From Haematobia irritans (lineage: Eukaryota; Arthropoda; Insecta; Diptera; Muscidae): DNA of 64,000 nucleotides. Within the stretch, counting starts at the first letter, position 1. Every line of letters starts with the position of its first letter. The stretch covers positions 271,988,070-272,052,069 of the forward strand of contig NC_134397.1 in the NCBI RefSeq assembly GCF_050003625.1, in the 5' to 3' direction. A program made the position numbers and the translations under genes. The notes beneath the pieces are model-generated. The model saw only the letters and a list, made by a program, of their open reading frames with translations. It searched no databases and was not told where the DNA came from. This document shows positions 35,201-42,489 of this stretch, one piece after another.

Positions 35201-38200
35201 ATTATTTGACGAAAAGGCTCTTTACGACTCTGGTTAGGCCGATATTGGAGTATGCGTGTGTTGTCTGGTCACCAAGTTATCGCTATACTATTGATCGTGT
35301 TGAATCTGTCCAGAAGCATTTTCTTATTCTTGCTTTGAGAGGGCTTGGCTGGAATAATTTATATGACTTGCCTCCTTATTCTAGCCGTCTTTTATTAATT
35401 GATCTTCCTTCTCTTGAGCGTAGAAGGTTCATGCATGGTATTGTATTTCTCACTAATCTTATTAATGGAGATATTGATTCACACTACCTAACCTCGAAAA
35501 TTTGCTACAGGGTGATTTGTTAAGAGCTTGATAACTTTTTTAAAAAAAAAAACGCATAAAATTTGCAAAATCTCATCGGTTCTTTATTTGAAACGTTAGA
35601 TTGGTCCATGACATTTACTTTTTGAAGATAATTTCATTTAAATGTTGACCGCGGCTGCGTCTTAGGTGGTCCATTCGGAAAGTCCAATTTTGGGCAACTT
35701 TTTCGAGCATTTCGGCCGGAATAGCCCGAATTTCTTCGGAAATGTTGTCTTCCAAAGCTGGAATAGTTGCTGGCTTATTTCTGTAGACTTTAGACTTGAC
35801 GTAGCCCCACAAAAAATAGTCTAAAGGCGTCAAATCGCATGATCTTGGTGGCCAACTTACCGGTCCATTTCTTGAGATGAATTGTTCTCCGAAGTTTTCC
35901 CTCAAAATGGCCATAGAATCGCGAGCTGTGTGGCATGTAGCGCCATCTTGTTGAAACCACATGTCAACCAAGTTCAGTTCTTCCATTTTTGGCAACAAAA
36001 AGTTTGTTAGCATCGAACGATAGCGATCGCCATTCACCGTAACGTTGCGTCCAACAGCATCAAAAATACGGTCCAATGATTCCAACAGCGTACAAACCAC
36101 ACCAAACAGTGCATTTTTCGGGATGCATGGGCAGTTCTTGAACGGCTTCTGGTTGCTCTTCACTCCAAATGCGGCAATTTTGCTTATTTACGTAGCCATT
36201 CAACCAGAAATGAGCCTCATCGCTGAACAAAATTTGTCGATAAAAAAGCGGATTTTCTGCCAACTTTTCTAGGGCCCATTCACTGAAAATTCGACGTTGT
36301 GGCAGATCGTTCGGCTTCAGTTCTTGCACGAGCTGTATTTTATACGGTTTTACACCAAGATCTTTGCGTAAAATCTTCCATGTGGTCGAATAACACAAAC
36401 CCAATTGCTGCGAACGGCGACGAATCGACATTTCACGGTCTTCAGCAACACTCTCAGAAACAGACGCAATATTCTCTTCTGTACGCACTGTACGCATTTG
36501 TGTGGTTGGTTTAATGTCCAATAAAGTAAACTGAGTGCGAAACTTGGTCACAATCGCATTAATTGTTTGCTCACTTGGTCGATTATGTAGACCATAAATC
36601 GGACGTAAAGCGCGAAACACATTTCGAACCGAACACTGATTTTGGTAATAAAATTCAATGATTTGCAAGCGTTGCTCGTTAGTAAGTCTATTCATGATGA
36701 AATGTCAAAGCATACTGAGCATCTTTCTCTTTGACACCATGTCTGAAATCCCACGTGATCTGTCAAATACTAATGCATGAAAATCCTAACCTCAAAAGAA
36801 TCACCCTTTATAATGTTCCTAATCGTTTAACAAGGAACTTTGTACTCTTAAAGACCGACTTTTGTAGACATAACTATGAATTATTTAATCCGCTTAACGT
36901 TTTGTGTAGAAACTATAACTCGGTGTATACATTGCTCTCGTTATCTGAATCGATTCCTGCCATAAAAGAAACTATACTTAAGTTGGGCAATAAGGTTGCT
37001 GAACCAAGGGTTGTTGCCTTCTAATTTTTCAGATAGATTGCTATACATTTGAGTCTGACTGCGGGAGTCCCTATTGTCTTGCGGTGGCCCCTACTGACCT
37101 AAAGGCTCAGGGGGTCCTTTCTGGCCAATTTTCAAACACACGATGCGCTCACACTCTGACATCTGGAATTTTTTGCCTTGTTTGGCTCAGCGGGTTATTG
37201 GGGTCCCTTCTGACCCATCTGTTGATATATGTTGAACCTTTATTGGGTTCCGCGGAGCCCCTACTGACTCAACAGGGTCCCTACTGACCCATCTCGAATA
37301 ACTAACTTAGGAGTCCCTTCTGACTCGCTGTGGTCCTTACTGACCTATAGGGTCCCTTCTGGCCCACTTGGAATATAGAATTGTATTTAATTGAATTGAA
37401 ATGTTATATTTTGTAATGTCCCGGCTGCTATTAGCCGTGTAAATAAATAAATAAATAAATAAAAATTAAAAAATTAATTGATTTGTTAGACACTTTCAAT
37501 TAATTTTCTAATTGATCAAGTATTTGTTGTATTTTTATATATTTATTTATAATTATTTCCATCTTCTATAATTTAAGAAGGGTTTATATTTTCTTATGAA
37601 TTTTCTAATTGTAATTATCGTTGGAATTGTTCTTTGGGTTTGAGTCAAAATTTAATGAATCATTGAATAGTAGGTAAAGAGTGATATTTGTAAGAGCTAT
37701 AGGAGTATTTTTCAAACAAATAATAGAATACACGATCCGCAAAATTTAATGGTTAAAGTTTATTTAATGGAAATGTTGCACGCCTGATAGGGTCCATCCG
37801 ATGCATTGGGACTTTATATTTTGAAAAATAATTGTATAACATTTAAATCGGCTATAGAAATTTACTTTTGTTCTGGGTGTACAATGTAGATTGAACAATA
37901 TTTTTTATTAAGTGGATATTTTTGTCAGTGCATATTTCTAATTAGAGACAAATGAAAGCGCATATTCATTTGCATATCCACTTTCACAAATTTCTAAATC
38001 ACCACAACAATTCAAAAGTTTTACATTACTTCCGGTATTCACCATTTTGGTAAATTGTGAGTGGTGGAACATATGAGATCATTGAATGATATTTGTAATT
38101 ATTCTATTAAGATCGATTACATTATAATGTTGTAAACACCTTTCTCTCACGGTACACGCAAAGAAAACAAAAACGTTTGGAAAACGTGTACCGAAAACGT

Positions 38201-39247
38201 TTTTCTTTTGTTAGAGTTTTTTGAATTGCTTCCAAAATTTTAAACTTTTATCACCAAAAAAATTCGTTTGTTACCAAACTTTTAATTTTTCAAAAAAAGT
38301 TATTTTTGATACAACAACACAGTCCATTTCGTTTATATCAAACACTGTTCTTTTCTGACTTTAGGTCTTTAATAAGACACATTTCACAGTTCAAAATTTA
38401 ATATAGTACAATGTAATGTTGAATATTTTTTCGGAATCTTTCGAACATATCTGGAATATATGTAAAAAAAAACAAAAACTTTGGTCGAAGCAGGGATCGA
38501 ACCCACGACCCTTGGCATGCAAGTCGGACGTAGCAACCACTGCTCCACGGTGCCAAACTAAATATTTGTTTCTGTTAAATAAACTTTGTTTATTCGGTTC
38601 GTGGGCGCCGCAAGCTATGCTATATAAATATAACTTATATGGATAATTATCTATTGATGACCATAACAGGTACATAGCTCAGTGGTTAGTGTGTTGGCTT
38701 ACAAAGTGCATGGTCCGCGGTTCGATTCTCCGTCCAGGCGAAAGGTAAAAAAAAATTTAAAAATTTATAAAATCGTATAATTTCTTCTACATTGTTGGTA
38801 TTACAGGGAAAGGTGTTAAGAACTAAAAATCCTCGTGGATGTGAGAAAGATGTGAGGAACAATGCAATTAGCAAGAAAACAATGATTTTTTTTTGAGTTA
38901 GTCTTTATGAAATTGTTTTTACATCCTGGAAAAGAATAAACGTTTATCACAAAAAGTATATACTTTTCTTCCAATTACACTTCCTTACAGCGAAAAGCAA
39001 ATGAGAAACAAACATTGTTTGTCTAAAATTTCGTTTGGGAGGCAAGAATTATTTTTTTGCGTGTAGTGAGAGAAAGTTGTTTGCTAAAGTATTAACATTG
39101 ATTGTATTCAATGACATTTAAAACATGTAATATATTTCATAATTATTATATAATTTACAATATTAAAACTGAACTGAACTTACCACTTTTGTTGTCCATG
39201 AGATCCCTGTACCAGTCGTATATATCATGTGCTATTACAAGAGCCAT
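20033..39247 (-). CDS. ELOVL very-long-chain fatty acid elongase, seven coding exons
   Basis: Encodes a 369-residue ER membrane condensing enzyme that joins malonyl-CoA to a long-chain acyl-CoA, the first step of fatty acid elongation. Coding exons on the minus strand: 39247-39184, 30321-30131, 30049-29969, 27516-27354, 27283-27147, 27065-26781 and 20221-20033; every junction is GT/AG and the lengths sum to 1110 nt with no frame break. Family motifs: KFTEFFDT (124-131), the catalytic HVIHH (147-151), [12 protein letters not shown] (177-188) and TTFQMVQF (208-215). Hydrophobic segments lie near residues 33-48, 66-84, 150-192, 207-227 and 236-255. The tail (256-369) is polar with repeated Asn-Gly, ending RKVK, a possible ER-retrieval signal. 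From memory it is closest to the insect ELOVL1/7-like proteins (Drosophila CG31522/CG31523 type). Start: first ATG after the 39275 acceptor. Confidence 0.95.
20985..21580 (+). mobile_element. non-LTR retrotransposon 3' end (fragment 1)
   Basis: Encodes the end of a reverse transcriptase: [20 protein letters not shown], then [14 protein letters not shown], and after one frame change near 21290 [18 protein letters not shown]. It ends in TAAATAAATAAATAAA (21558-21576), the short-repeat tail typical of several LINE-like groups. The 5' part is absent. Confidence 0.8.
21060..21516 (+). pseudogene. reverse transcriptase C-terminal remnant, frameshifted
   Basis: The thumb/connection region of a Jockey/CR1-like reverse transcriptase; the catalytic YxDD block is not included. 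The frame changes once, and the second part ends at TAG after DLIYF (21514-21516). Confidence 0.75.
22060..22112 (+). mobile_element. hairpin MITE fragment
   Basis: The words ATCACTTCAAACATGTTTCA and AACAAAATGTTATTTTTGG match the left arm of the MITE at 56946; the rest is missing. Confidence 0.5.
22437..22795 (+). repeat. tandem repeat, three units of about 125 bp
   Basis: Three units begin with GGCGTGGCAGTGGGCGGATC-like sequence near 22439, 22567 and 22691 and share CATGTACAAAATTTCAGAGC and TCTAGGCGCTT. Divergence is low and the middle unit carries a small deletion. Confidence 0.85.
22807..23010. mobile_element. SINE fragments in inverted arrangement
   Basis: 22850-22915 matches the SINE body on the minus strand (GAAACACTCAGAAATGTCAC) and 22905-23010 matches it on the plus strand (CTATAAAAAGGAGGTCCCTT, TTGTCATTGAGCTTA). 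The two halves form an imperfect fold-back. Confidence 0.6.
23187..23757 (-). mobile_element. AATTAATT-rich MITE, copy 3 (expanded, reverse)
   Basis: Begins ACACAAAATTTTTTTTCTGA with the marker TGATAGTATCAATCACAG on this strand, and ends ATTTTTTTCTGTG. About twice the length of the 290-bp copies because extra AATTAATT blocks are present. Confidence 0.7.
24301..24802. mobile_element. hAT-like MITE rich in GTGCGTGA words
   Basis: Ends GAGGTGTGCGCGTGAC and, inverted, GTCACGCGCACACCTC. The candidate 8-bp flanks AGAAAGAA and GGAAAAAA match at six positions. Inside, CGTGCGTGAG and CGTGAATGTGCGTGAG words repeat many times on both strands. Confidence 0.7.
26434..26720 (+). mobile_element. AATTAATT-rich MITE, copy 4
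   Basis: CACAGAAAAAAATTTCACG at the left and TTTTTTTTGTGTG at the right; marker ATACTATCATTTCTGTGATT inside. It sits only about 60 bp from elongase exon 6. Confidence 0.82.
26781..27065 (-). CDS. elongase coding exon 6
   Basis: Encodes residues 213-307: [20 protein letters not shown], the last hydrophobic segment [17 protein letters not shown], then the start of the polar Asn-Gly-rich tail. Acceptor TTATATAG, donor GTAAGT at 26780. Reading through the donor would stop shortly after at 26763. Confidence 0.93.
27147..27283 (-). CDS. elongase coding exon 5
   Basis: Encodes residues 167-212, [20 protein letters not shown] to LTTFQM, with the NxxxHxxMYxYY motif. Acceptor TTGTACAG, donor GTATGT at 27146; an 81-bp intron follows. 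Confidence 0.94.
27354..27516 (-). CDS. elongase coding exon 4 (histidine box)
   Basis: Encodes residues 113-166 plus one base of Gly167: [20 protein letters not shown] onwards, including the HVIHH catalytic box. Donor GTAATT at 27353; a 70-bp intron follows. Confidence 0.94.
27517..29968 (-). other. elongase intron (2.45 kb)
   Basis: Donor GTAAGT at 29968, acceptor CTTTTCAG at 27517. Contains the MITE at 28590-29235; the rest (27517-28589, 29236-29968) is AT-rich without recognisable content. Confidence 0.9.
28590..29235 (+). mobile_element. MITE with CAGTGT end (relative of 48720 and 9732 copies)
   Basis: The left part CATGCCCGTTTTCAAAGATT and the block TTGGTATTGATTCCGAGCCA match the reverse complement of 48720-49060. 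The right part from GTGTTGAAAAACATG to TTTTTTTCAGTGT matches 9732-10060. The left terminus is worn. Confidence 0.65.
29969..30049 (-). CDS. elongase coding exon 3
   Basis: An 81-nt exon encoding residues 86-112, [20 protein letters not shown] then NSPKALR. Acceptor AATTTCAG, donor GTAAGT at 29968. The intron to exon 2 is only 81 bp. Confidence 0.93.
30131..30321 (-). CDS. elongase coding exon 2
   Basis: Encodes residues 22-85, from DPRVNGWF to SAWIFYE, with the first two hydrophobic segments. Acceptor CTTTTAG, donor GTAGGT at 30130. Confidence 0.93.
30697..30946 (+). mobile_element. tRNA-derived SINE with 10-bp target duplication
   Basis: The tRNA-like head has A box TGGTGCAATGG and B box GGTTCGATTCC, then a tRNA-unrelated body (CTATAAAAAGGAGGTCACTT, ATGGACTGAATAGTCTAAGT) and a 3' end of CCTAA-type repeats. 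TTATTAAAGT flanks it at 30687-30696 and 30947-30956, the mark of LINE-machinery retroposition. It lacks about 110 bp of body found in the 42194 copy. Box spacing and head resemble tRNA-Ala(UGC), but the anticodon arm is too worn to be sure. Confidence 0.9.
31272..31562 (+). mobile_element. AATTAATT-rich MITE, copy 5 (intact ends)
   Basis: A 291-bp element beginning CACACAAAAAAATTTCACG and ending TTTTTTTTTGTGTG, with TA on each side (31270-31271, 31563-31564). The host MITE reads GCAGATAGGTCGCA at 40549, so the empty site shows directly that only TA was duplicated. A TA duplication places the family with Tc1/mariner-type elements. Confidence 0.92.
31868..32160 (+). mobile_element. ATTGACCTAATATG-family MITE, partial
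   Basis: Starts TACTGAAAAATATATTGACC and follows the family as far as GGATTTAATGCTAGATA; the terminal TTTGGCTCGG block is missing. Confidence 0.65.
32230..32316 (-). mobile_element. CTGCTG-rich MITE fragment
   Basis: Reverse complement of 3090-3170, including TACAAAAATATAACAG and TTTTTAGCAGACTTTTT. Confidence 0.6.
32413..33462 (+). mobile_element. DINE-1/Helentron-like element, second subfamily
   Basis: The 5' hairpin AGTCGGGCGGGGCCGACT is followed by ATTATACCCTGCACC; the 3' part has CAGACGGACGGATAGACGGA, ATACCCTGTTCCACAGTGTG and GGGTATAAAAA. Internal units with GGGCGAAAGATAT start near 32988 and 33142, about 150 bp apart. Same plan as the 4880 element but a different sequence family. Confidence 0.65.
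33463..34193. other. unassigned intronic sequence
   Basis: A worn GTGAACCCACCACGAGAG word at 33970 resembles the GTGAAC-family MITE end. Otherwise nothing recognisable. Confidence 0.35.
34196..34755. mobile_element. MITE with CCCAGCAAAAACT ends
   Basis: CCCAGCAAAAACT at the left and AGTTTTTGCTGGG at the right are perfect inverted repeats, with AT on both sides. The 560-bp interior contains unrelated words repeated in inverse (GGTAACAACTTCC, GTAGTAACTT) but no protein domain. Confidence 0.75.
34990..35090 (-). mobile_element. AATTAATT-rich MITE fragment
   Basis: Matches the family on the minus strand (CCAATCACGAAATTAATTAA and AAATGATAGTATTAATCAC). Both termini are gone. Confidence 0.6.
35508..36808 (-). 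mobile_element. DD41D Tc1/mariner (rosa-like) element, full-length copy 2
   Basis: 1301 bp with ends CAGGGTGATT and AAGGGTGATT (inverted, one mismatch), flanked by TA at 35506-35507 and 36809-36810. It is the only copy here that keeps the N-terminal half of the transposase, and so defines what copies 1 and 3 have lost. Confidence 0.95.
35615..36695 (-). pseudogene. DD41D transposase, full length with one frameshift
   Basis: Starts [20 protein letters not shown] with a helix-turn-helix pair in the first 120 residues ([34 protein letters not shown]), then [11 protein letters not shown]. Relative to copies 1 and 3, five bases are missing near 36061 (GCATCAAAAATACGG instead of the longer form), which shifts the frame between the first and second catalytic Asp. 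The downstream frame is intact through [24 protein letters not shown] and the terminal EIIFKK. Undamaged it would be about 340 residues, the usual Tc1/mariner length. Confidence 0.92.
37055..37375 (+). repeat. degenerate GGGTCCCTWCTGACC repeat in retrotransposon 3' UTR
   Basis: About nine imperfect copies of a 15-17 bp phrase, for example GGTGGCCCCTACTGACC, GGGGTCCCTTCTGACCC and GGGTCCCTACTGACCC. Spacing is irregular. It is GC-rich compared with its surroundings. Confidence 0.8.
37459..38152. other. unassigned intronic sequence
   Basis: A small AATTAATT-type MITE fragment at 37464-37520 follows the retrotransposon tail; the remainder is AT-rich with no recognisable content. Confidence 0.4.
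38155..39063 (+). mobile_element. twin-tRNA mobile element, 909-bp family, intact ends
   Basis: Ends CACGCAAAGAAAAC and TTTTTTTGCGTG (inverted), with TA at 38153-38154 and 39064-39065. The interior carries the divergent tRNA-like pair at 38481-38740. No protein-coding capacity. Related copies, both damaged at one end, are at 41050-41846 and 60127-61027 (reverse). The flanking DNA is itself palindromic: TTTCTCTCAC on the left and GTGAGAGAAA on the right. Confidence 0.85.
38481..38740. repeat. divergent tRNA-like pair (copy b)
   Basis: Module A, minus strand: GGCACCGTGGAGCAGTGG with A box and GGTTCGATCCC B box, 44 nt apart, then a T run (TTTTTGTTTTTTTTT) where Pol III would stop. Module B, plus strand: A box TAGCTCAGTGG (38675-38685) and B box GGTTCGATTC (38719-38728), also 44 nt apart. 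Between them are CTATATAAATATAAC and a GTGGGCGCCGCAAGC block conserved in all copies. Confidence 0.85.
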
Positions 39248-39274
39248 TTTGTTTTAAATTTGTTTCAATAAAAA
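39184..39274 (-). CDS. elongase first coding exon with 27 nt of 5' UTR
   Basis: A TTCTTTACAG acceptor ends at 39275, so the transcript has an upstream non-coding exon. ATG is at 39247-39245 and encodes [20 protein letters not shown]; the donor GTAAGT begins at 39183, leaving one base of the Asp22 codon. Confidence 0.92.
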
Positions 39275-39997
39275 CTGTAAAGAACATAATATAATAAATG
39301 CAATTAATTATTTATTCGCTAATATGACATAAGAATACTATAATAAGAATAAATAGTAACGTAGTAAACATTGTTATTTTCTAAAGTCGTAATGAAAAAT
39401 AATTATATACTGGATTTGTGTTGATTCACTTTATTGCTAATTCTGGAATGGAATATTTTGTTTAGCGGAATGCTATTGGGCAAAATATTCCATCGCCTGT
39501 AATTGAAGGTTTTGTAATTACAAAGAAACCAAGGTATACGAATTAATGAACAAGTATAATGGATAATATATTCCAGAAGACGAACAAGAAATGAAAAATT
39601 TATTCTAGAAGAACTCTAAACATATGATTAAGCATTTGCAAGCCACAATTAACTAAAATTCCTTTTTCTGAAATTCGTATTGGAGGCAAATGAATCCTTT
39701 GTTATATATCGGTGCCTTTGAGTGTGATACTATGAAATTTTGAAAGGTTTTTTTAGTCTTTAATGATCGGAAAACGGAAAGTGGAAAACTGTAAAAAAAC
39801 ACGGTTCAAAAACGAGAAATCAATCAGAAGAGGATTTGGCAGGAGCTCGTCTCAAAAACCATTAAATAAATGGTTTTAAGCTCAAAGCATTAGGAGAAGA
39901 AGTTTGGCAAATGGTAAGAAAATTAAATATTTATTCCAGTTATGCCCTCTTTGCCGAACTCATGTTCTATATCAAGGAGTTCTGCATGACGAGAGTC
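39275..39997. other. upstream of first coding exon, unassigned
   Basis: Probably intronic, because an acceptor sits at 39275. No exon or element was recognised in this stretch. Confidence 0.4.
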
Positions 39998-39999
39998 TA

Positions 40000-40664
40000 C
40001 ACTAAAAAAAATATTTACGTGATATTAAAGATTACGCAACCTCAACTTTAGGATGCGCAATTTACATACTATTAAGGACAAATTTCTTTAAAAGAATGAA
40101 ATTTTAATTAAAAGAAAGTTTATAATCTTTGCTTTGCCATTAAATTTAGGACACACATTTTGAACACTTGCATCCCTTCGTTAAAGTTGCATGCCTTTAA
40201 ACTAAGGAAATTTTTCCTTAAAGTAAAGAAACACATTTTTGATTTAAAGAAATCGTCGTTAAATTAACTGAAATATTTAATCTTTAGATTTAAGATAAAA
40301 ACGCTTCAAATATAGGCTAAGCATTATTTTGAGGATTTAGCATCTTTGGTTTAAAGTTTTTTTTTTTTTTTTTTTTTTTTTTGGAATTAAGAAAGTATTT
40401 TTAACTTCGAAGTATCCGTCATAATTAGGATTCTTAAACTGGCAATTGTTTGTACGAGAACAGCTTTAGTAATATACCGGAAAAATAGAATGAAAATTCA
40501 ATAAATGAGATCTGTATACTAATTTTATAGATCCTAGATTTAAAGGCAGATAGGTCGCAAAAAAGTTCCTTATTTTAAAGAACCCGCATCTTTGGCTCGG
40601 AATCAATACAAAAATCCTCAAAGGAAGGTCAAAATCTTTGGATCCAAGTAAACTTTTTTTAACT
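40000..40664 (+). mobile_element. ATTGACCTAATATG-family MITE, uninterrupted copy
   Basis: Starts after TA as CACTAAAAAAAATATT and runs through GATTACGCAACCTCAAC to TTTGGCTCGGAATCAATAC and ATCCAAGTAAACTTTTTTT. It is the reference for reading empty sites of the nested insertions at 30697, 31272, 44827 and 60127. A run of about 25 T lies at 40358-40382. Confidence 0.75.
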
Positions 40665-41049
40665 TGTTTTTCATTTCCGTAGAACTTCTTTTGAGAAGTT
40701 TTTGCAAATTACGAAAATTATCAATTTTTTCTTAATTTTAAATGGAAATATTAAAAATAAGATAATGATGCACAACATAAAAAACAATGTTTTGACGAAA
40801 AAAATTTGCCGCTGGTGAGATTTGAACCCGCGTGCTACAGCATTCTGTTAGGATTCCAAGAAACCCAGGTTCAAACCCGGTAATATCGAAAAATTTTAAA
40901 ATTAATATAAAAAGAAAATAAAACTTTAGTAAAAATATTGATGAACATAAAAAGTGAAATTGGAGAAAACAAGCCTTTTTTAATTTCTTCTTTCAAATGA
41001 ACTTCCAAGGCACGAAGTTCAAAGCAATGTAAGGTAAGTTTTTTTTTGC

Positions 41050-41846
41050 TGCCCGATTCGTTTGTTACATTTTTTTTTTTCTATTTCAATAAAAAAATTA
41101 TTTTTGAACCAACCACACAGTCTATTTCGCACTATTATTTTCTGACTCTAAGTCATGAATAAGACACATTTTACAGTTTCATAGTAAAAATTTAATACAA
41201 TGGTATGTAATGTTGAACATCTTCTCGGAATCTTGCGAACATTTCGCGAATATATGTACACAAAAAAACAAAAAGGCGTTTTGGTGTTCGGTCGAAGCAG
41301 GATTCGAACTCACGACCCTTGGTATGCAAGGCGAACGTACTAACCATTGCTCCACGGTGTCCAACTAAATGTATGTTTAAATAAAGTTTGTTTAATCGGC
41401 TCGTGGGCGCCGAAAACGATGCTATATAAATATAACTGTTTGGCTGTTGATGACAATAACAGCTACGTAGCCCAGTGGATAGTGTGTTGACCTACAAATT
41501 GTAGGGTCTGCGGTTCGATTCTCCGTCCAGGCGAAAGGTAAAATTTAAAAAAAAAATATTAAATCGAATAATTTCTTCTACATTGTTTGTATTACAGAAA
41601 AAGGTGCTAAGAACTAAAAATAGCTAGTGGAAGTGAGAAAAATTTGAGGGAAAATGCAATTAGCCAGAAAAGATTTTTTTTTTGAATTAGTCTTTATGAA
41701 ATTGTGTTTACATCCTTGAAAAGAATAAACGTTTAACACAAAAAAGTATATACTTTTCTTCCAAATAGACTTCCTTACAGCGAAAAACAAATGATCTTTG
41801 TTTGTCTAAAATTTCGTTTGGGAGGAAAGAATTATTTTTTGCGTGT
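41050..41846 (+). mobile_element. twin-tRNA element of the 909-bp family, left-truncated
   Basis: The right end AATTATTTTTTGCGTG is intact; the left end is lost. Collinear with 38240-39063. Confidence 0.75.
41281..41533. repeat. divergent tRNA-like pair (copy c)
   Basis: Module A, minus strand, has TGGAGCAATGG and AGTTCGAATCC; module B, plus strand, has TAGCCCAGTGG and GGTTCGATTC. The spacer is a little shorter than in the other copies. Confidence 0.8.
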
Positions 41847-42193
41847 GGAAATGGTCCAAATTTGTACTACTTCCGGATCAAAAATTGGTGATCCAAACTA
41901 CTTTTTGAGCTCTTGTTTGGCTGAGTAGTTACGATCATCGAAATTACACCATAGAAAACTGTACAATTAAGGAAAATGTGTTGATTTTACTTCCATTTAT
42001 TTTGCAATACAAATGCACATGTTTTTATGTTATTTAGCAATTTTTCATAGAAATGCAATTTAGATTCCACTTTCTTTGAAATCGACATTTCAGAGGAAAT
42101 ATTGTGTTTTTTGTTGCTTATAGGACTTGTGGCATTATTTTCGAAACGCCCGACTGAGATAATCTTAGATTAAAATTGTTTCCTTTACGAACG

Positions 42194-42489
42194 TTGGTTA
42201 AGTTAGGTGGCAGCCCGATGTATCAGGCTCACTTAGACTATTCAGTCCATTGTGATACCACATTGGTGAATTTCTCTCTTATCACTGAGTGCTGCCCGAT
42301 TCCATGTTAAGCTCAATGACAAGGGACCTCCTTTTTATAGCCGAGTCCGAACGGCGTTCCACATTGCAGTGAAACCACATAGAGAAGCTTTGAAACCCTC
42401 AGAAATGTCACCAGCATTACTGAGGTGGGATAATCCACCGCTGAAAAACTTTTTGGTGTTCGGTCGAAGCAGGAATCGAACCCACGACC
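42194..42489 (-). mobile_element. tRNA-derived SINE, head truncated at B box
   Basis: Reading on the minus strand, the tRNA head begins inside its B box (GGTTCGATTCC at 42484-42474) and the full body follows, including the block TGAGGTGGGATAATCCACCG (complement) missing from 30697. The tail is GGCAGCCCGATG-side sequence followed by AACTTAACC. Confidence 0.85.

Larger units (their letters stand above)
35104..37024 (+). pseudogene. reverse transcriptase C-terminal part, interrupted
   Basis: The first block encodes [20 protein letters not shown] and [19 protein letters not shown], typical of the region after the palm of Jockey/CR1-type enzymes. With the DD41D insert and one TA removed, TTTGCTA joins TAATGTTCC and the frame continues KICYNVPNR to [20 protein letters not shown], ending at TAA (37022-37024). 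Apart from the insertion this segment carries no lesion, so the retrotransposon copy was fairly young when hit. Confidence 0.85.
35101..37458 (+). mobile_element. non-LTR retrotransposon 3' end (fragment 2), split by DD41D element
   Basis: The reverse-transcriptase end is in two blocks, 35104-35507 and 36811-37024, separated by the DD41D insertion. After the stop codon comes about 400 bp of untranslated sequence with a degenerate GGGTCCCTWCTGACC repeat, then the tail TAAATAAATAAATAAATAAA (37440-37459). 5' truncated. Confidence 0.85.
30322..39183 (-). other. elongase intron (8.9 kb), transposon-filled
   Basis: Bounded by GTAAGT at 39183 and CTCTTTTAG at 30322. It holds a MITE copy with nested SINE and MITE, a DINE-1-like element, a non-LTR retrotransposon end split by a DD41D element, and a twin-tRNA element. 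Stretches 33463-34193, 34756-35100 and 37459-38152 show no recognisable gene. Confidence 0.9.

Noticed and set aside
36731..37024. Independent ORF starting in the DD41D end
   Set aside because: Only its second half is coding; it is the continuation of the interrupted reverse transcriptase, the first half being transposon end sequence.
38671..38740. Functional tRNA gene (module B)
   Set aside because: T-arm pairs only partly, anticodon stem does not pair, and all five copies are inside mobile elements.
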